Part shown: piece by piece, positions 1 through 10,917 of the stretch
How positions within the stretch are numbered: position 1 is the stretch's first letter
Layout: every line of letters starts with the position of its first letter
From: Diphasiastrum complanatum
Lineage: Eukaryota > Streptophyta > Lycopodiopsida > Lycopodiales > Lycopodiaceae
DNA length: 64,000 nucleotides
Direction of reading: 5' to 3'
Assembly: GCA_029204225.1 (NCBI GenBank)
Contig: CM055095.1
Coordinates: 56,748,140-56,812,139 of the forward strand
Position numbers and translations under genes: made by a program
The notes under the pieces: generated by a model
The model's database searches: none
Told to the model about the DNA's origin: nothing
The model's input: only the letters and a program-made list of their open reading frames with translations

Positions 1-2040
1 TACCTTGTCGGGTGCGGGGGCGACCATATTCGAACTGTACGGGTTAACCATTGATACAGAGATGCTGCTCGAATTCGGGTGTAAAGCACGAGTGGTTAGC
101 TGCCCGGTGCGGGATAGCCGCCGATCGTTTAGCTATAAGGGGCTATCGACCAGATTTGGTGGGGCGTTGGCTGAGGCAATGTGCTGCTTAATGGTGAAAG
201 CACGGATAGTTGGAGGGGTGCTCTCTGTTGTTGATTCTGTGATCGATCTGTATGGGCGCGGCCAGGCAAAGGTCCTTTGCAGGACTATCTCAAAGGGGGA
301 CCTTGTCTTTGTTATCTGTTAGTAAACCTGCCTGAGTGTCTTGCTTGCATGTATTCGTGGTGAGTCTTAGTACTCGTGCTTTGCCTGGTTTGCATGATTG
401 CTTGTGATACAAGGAGCTGATGGCTCGAGAAGGAACCTTTCTTTTGAAGGCTTGATACCATCAAACAAAGAGGACTACAGAATCTGTGGGGGGATTCGCA
501 GTTCAAGTACTAGCACGTGAACGACAACGAAACGACTCGATGTTTGCAAAGGATGGATGGCTAGCCTGTTACTTGGGTTAGTTTCATTTGCGACAACGCC
601 CACCAGACGCAAGCAAAAAAAGTCAAAAGTTGGAAAGGGCAATTTCAGGGGAGATCTTCTATGGAGCAGTTTGTCTTCATTTGGGATGGCTACCTTCGGA
701 ACTGAAACTCACTGAGCATGGGTGATATCCAATGTCAGTTGGGTTTTTCCTCAAAGTGGAAAGACTAGGATCCTCTTCAGAGATTGGCAACAAGTTGGAT
801 CAAGCCATAATCCTAGCAGATGGGAAGCAAAGTGTTGGAAAGGCTTTTTGTCTGAGAACTCTTCTCCAAGTCCGGTCAACTGATTTTATAAGTGGAGGGG
901 AACTATCACACACACCTCTCTCTTGGGGCAAATTTTGAATGAAAGTTGATCAAAACGGGGGCAAATTCAAGGTGACCTAGCCATACTCACACGAGGAGAC
1001 TGGCAAACTTTGGACCTAATAAGTTGACAAGTTTTTGTTGTGGAAAGGAAAGCTTGTTATAGGCTTTCTCTGGACCAGCAATGATGAGAAGACATAATGA
1101 GTACGTTGACTTGTGTTACGTGCAAAGCAGCTGATCAACGAAGGAACTGTGAAAGTTGAGTCTTGCACGAGAGACTTGGTACTTCGAGCGGACACTAAGG
1201 GACAGTTCGTATTGAAAATCGGACTAGTGCAAACTTTGGGTGCATGTGTCTGATTCAAAGAGAGCTACTTGAAGCCAAGCTAGATGGGGATTTTCCTCAA
1301 ACTGACTCTGATTACCTTCTGGGTTTCAGTGTTCGGTAAAAGCGCCAGTTGTAAGGCCGCTTCAAACTTTTTGATCTGGCACATAGCTGAGGGTCACATC
1401 CCGGGATGCCAGCGGTATGTCGTTGGGACCATTCGGTCTATGGCGCCAGCGGTGTGCTGTTGGGACCATTCGGTCTAGGAACTGGTTGTCTTAATATCTG
1501 TCGCGGCTTGTGGTTTTTGAGTGTTCCTTGCATGAACGTGAATGGGTTAAGCTCTTGGGGAACAAGCTCTACCTTGTTGGCTGAGTTGGATGGCTTGCTT
1601 GGGTGGAAGTTACCTGTTTATGGCTGTCTAGTCTGGCGTGGCTCTAGGTTGGCTTCCAGCGCTCGTGACGAAGCTTTTAGTTGGTTAAGTCTGATGTAAG
1701 TCAGACCGCTTGCTTGGAATGGATGTTACTCGTTTGTAATGAAACTTCGAGTTGGTGAAGTTTGATGTATGTCGGGCAGCTTGCTTGGAGGGAAGTTACC
1801 CACATCGGGACCCCCGATCTGGCATGGCGCCAGGTTGGATCTTAATGTCGGTTTCGGAACTTCAAGTGGGTTAAGTCTGATCGTTGTTGGCGAGTTGGCT
1901 GCTTGTATGTCAAGTGGGTTCGGACGACAAAAGTTAAAGGCTGGGAAGCTAAGTCGTGGTTCCCGGCTCCCTTTGGGATGCCTACGCTACAGTCTGGGAA
2001 GAATAGGGTCAGAAGTAGGAGCAAAATTGACATAAAATGG
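1..2040. repeat. GC-rich repetitive region without a recognised gene
   Basis: I recognise no conserved protein here. The stretch from about 1585 to 1880 holds three imperfect copies of a unit starting GCTTGCTTGG (near 1589, 1709 and 1779), each followed by a GTTACnC block and by GTTGGTTAAGTCTGATG-like sequence. A phrase GGGACCATTCGGTCTA occurs twice between 1420 and 1480. This looks like old LTR or satellite-like material; the family is not identifiable by eye. Open reading frames here are short and overlap on both strands, which argues against coding. Confidence 0.5.
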
Positions 2041-2139
2041 TGGAATTGGCGGGCATGACCGGGCATGATCTGCTGCCACGTGGGCAAACTTCTCTGCCTG
2101 CATGGCAGGGGGTGGTGACAAGTCAGCAGGCAGCGCTGC

Positions 2140-2350
2140 CACATCGTTGGACAGCAGCGAGGGGGAGGGTGGTGATGTAGCGAAAGAAGGTGCAGTCAGC
2201 GAGGGGGGGTGAGCAGCCATTAGCGAGGGTGGGGAGTGGACAATCAGCGAGGGAGGGTGAGCATAGGGAGGGTAGAACTGTATCGAGGGTGGGGGGGGTG
2301 GAGACAGCGGGGTCTGGTGAGGGATCAGTGAGGGGGGGGGGGGGGTGAGT
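2140..2350 (+). repeat. G-rich minisatellite
   Basis: Degenerate repeats around the phrase CAGCGAGGGnGGGGTGAG recur through this stretch, with several G runs of 4 to 8 and a run of about 13 G near 2332-2345. The complementary strand translates as proline/serine-rich peptides, which are a by-product of the C-rich repeat. Four or more close G runs make quadruplex formation possible. Confidence 0.7.
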
Positions 2351-2504
2351 GGCAGCAAGGGTAGGAGAGCGAGTGGGCCGGCGAGGAGCAGTGGCGCGTG
2401 GAGGAGCCATGGCACGGGGCGTCAGCAGGGATAGAGGAAGAGCGTCAGCCGGCGGGCGTCAGCAGGATCAGGTCAGCAGGGCGCCACCATCGCGCGCGCT
2501 GCGC

Positions 2505-2506
<2 letters not shown>

Positions 2507-2569
<63 letters not shown>
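2507..2569 (+). repeat. (GA)n microsatellite, about 31 units
   Basis: An uninterrupted GA dinucleotide run of 63 bases follows a GCGCGC-rich stretch. It probably varies in length between individuals. Confidence 0.98.
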
Positions 2570-2571
<2 letters not shown>

Positions 2572-3419
2572 ATTATTGTCTTTGAATGCCACGAGGCATA
2601 TAAGGTGAAATAGTACATCTCGAGTGTGATAGTCTATGTAAACATGTCTCCAAAATCAAATTCAAAATAAACTAGAATCAATCATCCAAGAACTAGTCTC
2701 TGATTGTATGCGTGAACTCTCTATCTGCATAAACTGAAAAGTAGTACTGCAATTGATATGATCATACAATACAATGAACTGTCAAAGAATCAGATATCAT
2801 GTCTTCATGGAGCTGGAGGTTTACTGAAGTAAGAAAGGATAGATGGTTCTGAAACTACAGATGATACTGAAGATGAAGTGTGTGGTCTCCTCATAAGAGT
2901 GCTCATAGTCTGTTGAGATCTCTAAATGGCTTTCTATCTCAGTACTATACGCTGCCTCCAATCACAATGCCGGTCACAAGACGTATTGGTCTAGTCCTCA
3001 GATAATGTCTCTCTCAATGTCTGCTCTGGAGCATCTCCTTGAGAACAAGGAGGTAATTTGGGGATACGAGCTTAAATCTCCATATTGATCCTGCTGACAT
3101 ATGTGTTGGCGAAGAAGAAACATTTCTTGTATCACAGAGCAATAAAATGTGGATCCTCATAGGAAATAAGTAAGAATGAATTAAATGTAACACTTTTTTT
3201 CTTTATATAATCTTCTGTTTTTGTTACAAAAGAATTTTTGTAAAAAAGGATTTCATACTCTAAGAGAGCTCCAGCTTTCAATTCTTGAATAATATCAGTA
3301 GGAAGTGTTTTGAAGCATTCAGCAAATTTATGGTGACTTACATGGTTCAGCATAGCTTGAAATAGCTCTCTGGCATCTTTGCAGTTTGAAGAACTGTTTG
3401 TTTGTTCTTTATTGTACAG
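2570..3419. other. Non-coding stretch upstream of the first visible helicase exon
   Basis: I looked here for the missing helicase exons (Q motif, AQTGSGKT-type Walker A, PTRELA) and found none. The 63-bp exon at 3420 is preceded by a normal acceptor (TTGTACAG), so this is intron of the helicase gene, probably transposon-derived. Nothing else is recognised. Confidence 0.6.
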
Positions 3420-3482
3420 GTGGTTGGTGGTGTTGACATGATGGCTCAAGCAATTGCGTTGGCAAAGAGGCCACATATAGTG
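3420..3482 (+). CDS. RH10: RH10 exon with the GG motif (first visible exon)
   Basis: Encodes 21 residues, [20 protein letters not shown] plus V, the segment after motif Ia in DDX47-type helicases. Acceptor TTGTACAG, donor GTTCGT. Phase 0 at both ends, so an upstream exon must supply the start. Confidence 0.85.
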
Positions 3483-6400
3483 GTTCGTACACAAACTAAG
3501 CTTGTCGTAAAAAGTTGCAGTGCCTCAGTGTTGTCCTGTATCTTTTATTTTGCTATGCTGAATGCTTGATCATTGGAGAATGTAAGGCATTTATTTCATC
3601 TCTCAAAAGAGAATTTGTGAGCTCTTAAGAGTTTGGTGGGCATAGAGATGGCAATGGCACATTAAACATGTTGTGTGTTGGTTGTTATGTTTCTTAATTC
3701 TTGAAAATTTGGAGACTTCATGTAGTCGTCATTTCAAACTTAACTGCGATGTTTTATATATCCTAGCTAGAGAGTTAAGATGGTGAACTAGTAATAGGAA
3801 AACTTCATGAAAGATGTTGGGCAGGTTTAGTAAAAAAGAATGCTATGTTTCTTTTGCGCTTGTGCTTTGAGAGGTCCTTGTCTCAGCGACTTCAAAATTG
3901 GTGTTTTCATTTGCTCACATGAACTATGTGCTGCTTAAGTGCATACTTTGTTCAAAAGAAGTATTTAAGGTTTCCCTGTTTATAAGGAAACATTTATATA
4001 ATTCTGGATGCTGATATAACATGTGTGCTCATTGTCCAAACAGTTCACGGTTTGACTTTTTCACTTATGCACAAAAGCCGTTTTCTGTAGTCAGCTCCTG
4101 AATCTTGTGATTTGCAATTTTTTTGTCATCACTTCTCAGGTTGGAACTCCGGGCCGGCTAGTAGATCATCTGACAAACACGAAGGGATTTAGCCTACGGA
4201 GCCTCAAATATCTGGTGATCTATCTTTCACAAATTAGCAATATTTTGGTATACTTAACAGCACATCTATATTTCAAAGTAAATGCATTTGTGCTTGGCTG
4301 TGTTCTTGTCTCTACTTCTCTTTTAATTGTACTCTGCTATGTGATGGAGTTTATCTGCTCTACAGTTTAAACAATGAAAAATGTAGGAGATGCACTGTAA
4401 AAGGATGCTGATATATGCATGGCTTGCTCTTTACCCCAGCTGACATCTTCAAGCAGGATGAATTTTGAGAAGTGTAGTAGATGTCATAACCCTTCTTAGT
4501 ATGCGTGTTAGGAGTCTGTTCGTGATCTTTGCGCTGTTGATGAGTCTCTTTAATTTCTCTGAGACTTTGAACAAGAACAAGTTTAGAACGTCCTATGTTT
4601 TTGCTAGTTTTGATGTCCCTGAGTTTGCTGGAATACTTTGTGCAGCCATTATTTTGTTGATTGTCATTCAGTCCTGAAGTTCAAGTAAAAACCTTTCTGT
4701 CTCATTTATTCACCATTGCTTTGTAGAGTTCAAATCTGGGCATCAGAGAAGTAACTGAAAACTGAGCAAGTTTTCTATGTTATGTTCTTTCAATGTTCAA
4801 AACTCAAATCAGGAAAGGTCAATATTGTGTCAGATTTTGGCAAGGCATGTGCTTGTCATCTTTCTGGATTTTGTTTGGTTGATGTATTCTAGTTGTTGAC
4901 CGTGGTGTAAACAGGTCTTGGATGAGGCAGACAGGTTGCTGAATATGGATTTTGAGCAAGAGATTGATGAAATTCTGAAGATTGTTCCAAAGGAAAGAAA
5001 AACATATTTATTTTCAGCTACTATGACCAATAAGGTAGGGTCTACAAACATGGATAAAAAGTGACTGTAAGCTATTGTTCAAGAACCTTTCCACAGAGTT
5101 GAACTTTTTAAAGTCTTTAGATTTGAATCTCTTTGTAGAAACAATGTTATGCTGAAAACAGCGGTCTGATTTTTGTTTAGCAATTGTTGTGTTACTCTAT
5201 ATTTAAGTAAGCCACTGTGGCTTTCAAAGACTAGGAGGGAGAGGAGAAGATCACTGATCATTGTTTACTGGTAAAAGTGCTGCTTTGAATACAGAGACTC
5301 TGGGTAAGTTCTGAGGATGATTGCAATTACGAGCTCTTGTCATTCATTTTGCTTCATTCCTTCTCTAGGCGAATCTACCTTTCATTAATTGTGTTTAGCC
5401 TCTAGATTGCCAGCAAATTTGCTGTGAATCAAATTTAGAAATACACGAGGCTTCGTTGTCCGGGCATCCATGTATATAGTTGTCTTCAAAAGCTTTCGAC
5501 TAAGAGCTACATCTATGTAATTCCTTATGGGTCCTTCACGTATTTTCCTTTTCGATATCTAGAAAGTATTGCATATTACAATTCTTAGAAAAATCTCAAA
5601 TTCAGTGATATTTAACCAAGATTGTGCCCGTCTTTGACTAGCTGTGAAGGCAGGCTCACAAACTCTCTGAAGTGCCAGTTGAATTCAATGACTTGTGCTT
5701 AAGCCTTCATGAAATGGGTCGAAGCTAAAGCAGTAAGAAAAGTCGATGCTATCTCTACTGCTAAGTTCCTGTATGAAAACATCCTTGTCCATTTTGGGTG
5801 TCCCTTGGAACTAGTGAGTGATTCTGGTACCCATTTTGGAAATGAAACTATTATCTTCGTATCTGGACAAAGACAACTATTCGACACACATGTCAACGAT
5901 GACAGACTGCATCGCTACTATCCAACCGATGTCAAATGAACATCACACACCATCCTCGTCGTTGCCACCTTCACAAGAGGATAGATCAGATTAGGATAGT
6001 TAGGACTAGTAGCATTGATAGAATTTGTTGAGGTTGATTCAAGCTGATTCAGTAAGTTTTAGTATAGCATTGGTAGCAAGTTAGGTAGATGACATCATAG
6101 CTTAGCAAATTAGACTAGGACTGTAACCTAGGATTTAGATAGGCATAGCTTAAGTCGATTAGGATCTGCCTTAGAATCAATTAAATCAGGACTTTCAGAG
6201 TTGCTTGTAGTTTAGAAAATCGTTAGTCAGGTCAATTTAGCAAAATTGATTTGTCTAGTCAAGATAAAATTATCTAGATTCAATTGCTTAGGATTCTATT
6301 TCTAGGTCCTCACTCGTCGCTTAGTTTTAGGTCGTAGCATAGATCTGTTAGCACTAGTTTGGGTTATATGTAAGTTAGGTAGGGTAGTTAACGTTAGACA

Positions 6401-9400
6401 GGTTAGTTAGAGCTAGATAATTTTAACTAGCATTAAATAGTTTAGTTCGCATTAGATAGTTAGGTGTAATTTCCTTTTAGGATCTGGCAGTCAATTAGAA
6501 AATGGACAGTGCACACAATAATCCCCATTCATTTGGCACTCATAGAATCAATCCTAAAAATGGCAGTAGGTGAGTTAAATACCTAGTTCTGTGAATATGC
6601 GAGTAATCACTTAACAATCACTCGTGCTATTATTCAACGTCACGATTCTTCGCCAGCATCCTTTTTGACTCGCCTTCACTCCCATGGCCTCCTGACACCT
6701 TTCTCTTTAAGATAAATACTCGCACCTTTTATTCGCGCATTTTTGCTTGCACTCTGAGATTTTTTCTTTGTTTTTCACCTGTTTTACTTGCGCTTTTTTC
6801 AGCACCCTTTGCTAGCCCCCCCCTACAGGATAATTACTCGCGCTATTACTTGCCCAAATCCTAATACTCGATATATATATATATATTTAAACTTACACTT
6901 TTGTATGCATGATGCATTTCTATGAAGGAAAAAATCGGTTGTGAAGGCTTCAAAATGCAGGCTGTCTCTCTGTCTCGGTCTCTCTCTCACTCTCTCTCTC
7001 TCCCTCTCTCTTTTCTTGGCAGTTGGTGGGCCACTCTTTCTCTCTCCGTAGTTCCACTCAAGCCTGCATGGCAGACCTATGTGGCTTAGTTGGCTTGCCA
7101 CACAAGCCTATGTCAAGCCTATGTGGTAGACTGCAACATGCCTGCATGGTAGACACAAGCCTATGTCATGCCTATATGACCTGCCACGCAAGCCTATGAT
7201 AGGCCTACATGGCTTGCCACATGGCCAGTGACAAGCATGCGTGGTTTGTCTCATGACATGCCTACGTGGCTTGCCATGTGGCAACTTGCGAGCCCAATCT
7301 CTCTCTCTCTAGGTCCACTCAAGCCTACATGGTAGAGCTTGGTTGGCTTGTCACGCAAGCCTATGTTAGAACTACGTTGTTTGCCACGTAGGCCTGCCAT
7401 CAAACCCATGCTAGGCCTATGTGGCCTTTGCCATGCAAGCCTATGGTATGCATGCGTGGCTTGCCACGTGGCAACTTTCGAGCCCACCTATATTTGTCTC
7501 TCTCTAGGTCCACTCAAGCCTACGTGGCAGAGCTCGGTTGGCTTGCCGTACAAGCCTATGGTAGGCCTACAAGGCAAACCTCAAGCCTGCATGATTTGCC
7601 ACGTGGCAGACCTACGTGGGTTGCCACGTGGCAGTGTGCGACAGGCTTGGCAGATAGCAAACCACGTAGGCCTGGTTGGCTTGCCAGCCTCTGATAGGCC
7701 TACGTGGCTAACCCCAAGTCTGCATGGTTTGTCACGTGGAAGGCATGGATGACTTGCCACGTGGCTTGCCACATGTGGCAGCCTATGACATGCTTGGTAG
7801 ATAGCAGGCCTATGCGTCCTGCTACACAAGCCTATGGTAGGCCTACGTGGCTTGCCACATGGCAGCTTTTGATCCCCACCTCTTTCTCTCTCTAGCTCCA
7901 CTCAAGCCTATGTGGCAAAGCCTGGTTGGCTTGCCACACAAGCCTATGTTAGACCCCTACATGGTTTGCCACGCGGCAAACCCTAAGCTTGCAGGACTTG
8001 CCACGACGGTGGACGTATGTGGCTTTCCATTTGGTAGCCTGCGACAAGATTGACAGATAGTAGATCTATGACATGCCTATGTGGCCTACTACACAAGCCT
8101 ATGGTAGTTCTACGTGGCTTATGATATGGGAAGTACCAACCCTACATGGTTTTCCACTTGGCAGGCCTACGTGGCTTGCCACGTGGTAGCTTGCGAGCCC
8201 CACCTATTTCTCTCTCTAGCATGGCGCAGACATGAGGCCTATGCCATGCCTATGTCGTTTGCCATGCAAGCCTATGGTACACCTACATGGCTTGCCACAT
8301 GTCAGCTTTTGAGCCCACCTCTCTATCTCTCTCTCTCTGGGTCCACTCAGGCCTACATGGTAGAGCTCAATTGGCTTGCCGCACAAGCCTATGGTACATG
8401 GCTTGCCATGTGGCAAATCCCAAGCTTGCATGATTTGCCATGTGGCAACCTATTAGGCTTGGTAGATAGTAGGCCTACGTGGCCTACTACACAGGCCTAT
8501 GGTAGGCCTACGTGGCTTGCCACATGGCCAGTCCGAAGCCTACATGGTTCTCCACGTGGCAGGCCTACGTGGCTTGCCATGGGGCAACTTTTGAGCCCCA
8601 ATTCTCTCTCTATCTCTCTTTCTCTATGTCCACTTAGGCCTATGTGGCAGAGAATGGTTGGCTTGCCAAGCCTATGTTAGAATTACGTGGTTTGCCACGT
8701 GAGACCCCAAGCTTGCATGACTTGCCATGGGGTAGGCCTACATGGCTTTCCACATGGCAGCGTACGACAGGCTTGGTAAATAGCAGACTTATGACATGCC
8801 TATATGGTCTGCCACACAAGCCTATGGTAGTCCTACTTGGCAAGTCCCAAACCTACATGGTTTTACACATGGCCAGCCTATGTGGCTTGCCATGTGGCAA
8901 TTTTTGAGCCCCATCTCTCTCTCTCTCTCAGGTCAAAACATCTACACACATACACTACTGGTCAAAACTGACAAGGACCGCAACTGCTTCATGTAAAGAA
9001 GATATTCAAGTCGGAAGAACAATGAAAATAGTGTTCTTTACACACATTCAATCAACGTTGATTACACACAGACATACACACACTACATACACAACTATGC
9101 ATAGCCATACACACACATATACACACACCCTACACATAGTATTACATACATTCAACATAGATATATATGAGAAAACAATCCACAATCAGCCTCCAATTTT
9201 TCCAAAGGATTGAATTTTTTCGAAGGATCGAACTTTTCCAACCCAATGTTGAGCTTGGCAAAGAAGGATTTCTCGCCCTGGATCGGATTGGATCGAGGCG
9301 GATTTATTCCAACATTTTGTATATTTACTAACCCAGAGTAACATCCGACCCTTTGTATACAACTCAGAATTTTTTCGAGGACTCGAATTTTTCCTCTAAA

Positions 9401-10886
9401 GATTCGAATTTTTCCAAAGGATCGAATTTTTCCAAAGACTCGAATTTTTCCGACCCAATGTTGAGCTTGGAAAAGAAGGATTTTCCGACCCAAATCGGAT
9501 CTGATTGAGGCGGATTTATTCCGACCCTTTGTATATTTCTGACCCTTTGTAATTTTTCCGACTCAGAGTACAATCCGACCCATTTGTATATTTTCGACCC
9601 TTTGTACTGTCAACTCAGAATTTTTCCAATGACTCAAATTTTTCCGAAGACTCAAATTTTTCTGAAGACTCAAATCTTTCCGAAGACTTGAATTTTTTTT
9701 CCGAAGACTCGAATTTTCCAAAGGATCGAAGTTTTCCAAAGACTTGGATTTCTGACCGACAGTATCGGATTTTACAATGGGTCGGATTTTATACACTGGG
9801 TCGAAAAGTAACGTAGTATCGAAAAATATACAAAGGGTCGAAAATTTATACTGGGGTGAAAATATGCACATGGGTCCAATTTATCAGACCCGATTCAACC
9901 TGATTTAGGGTTGAACACGCTCGAATAATTTTTGCCTTGATCTGATCCAATTCGATTCAGGGTCGGAAAATTTCTTTTTGACAAGGATGACATTGGGTCG
10001 GAAAAAATTCGACACTAGATTTTTCGACCTTCTGAAAAACTCGAGCCTTCTTTTTCTGGGTTTTGTACAGCTTTTAGAATGCTCATTGAGGCTGAGCATC
10101 GAATTCCAACAAAACACATATACATACCACATGCATGAATACCATATTCACTTTGAACTGTGGGCCGCCCGTTAACAGACATTTGCAAACACAGATCTCA
10201 ACTTTTTATTAAGATACTCCCTGTGCTATTGTTGAACATGGTTAAATTTTGACCCCTACTATGGCCGAGATGTGTGAGATATATTACATATTCGAGATGC
10301 GAGATGTGCTAGATCGGCCACCATCAAAATCATCGGCCGTCATCCAGATCGCTGGTGGCCACCTAAATCCACACCATATTTGTACGATCATTGTTGTCCA
10401 CCCAAACCATTGGCCGCCACCCAAAATTTTGGCTAATTGTCACTGACAAGTTTTGACAAACGATTGACCTTCGACCCTAACCATCAATCATAACCCAAAT
10501 TGTCGGCCGTTGGCCATCCATTGCCCGTCCATTGTCCACCTTCAATCATCAATTGCCCACTCTAAGCTTCATCCACACGTCTCGACCACAAGCCGCCACA
10601 TAGATTGTCGGCCGTCCATTGCCCGTCAACGACGGGCACTCTTTACTAGTATTTATATATCAAAGATGAATGGGGTGGACGCGGACGTGCATGCAGACGC
10701 GGGGCATGGGACGCGTCCAGACGCCCTGGCGCTTCCGGGTCCGGACGCGTCCACCTAGACGCATTTTTTTTAAAAATTATTTCAGTGTACTAAATTTGTT
10801 TTTAAAAAGGACGCGTTCGAGGACGCGTTTGGGTCCGGATGCCGGACGCGAAAACGCCTCGTCCGGCCTGGACCCTCATGTCTGAT

Positions 10887-10917
<31 letters not shown>

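Noticed and set aside
1987-2415. Proline/serine-rich reading frames on the minus strand
   Set aside because: They are the translation of the C-rich strand of the G-rich minisatellite, open in more than one frame.
2700-2740. CMRELSICIN, superficially like helicase motif Ia (PTRELAIQI)
   Set aside because: It is followed at once by a stop, lacks the PT before RELx and has no flanking family sequence.
3382-3398. CAGTTTGAAGAACTG resembling the QFEAL segment expected just before the first visible helicase exon
   Set aside because: Neighbouring codons do not match the family and no usable donor joins it to 3420.
7339-8907. Several overlapping frames of 60-190 codons
   Set aside because: They run through the CACGTG-rich repeat in both directions and repeat the same peptides; not genes.
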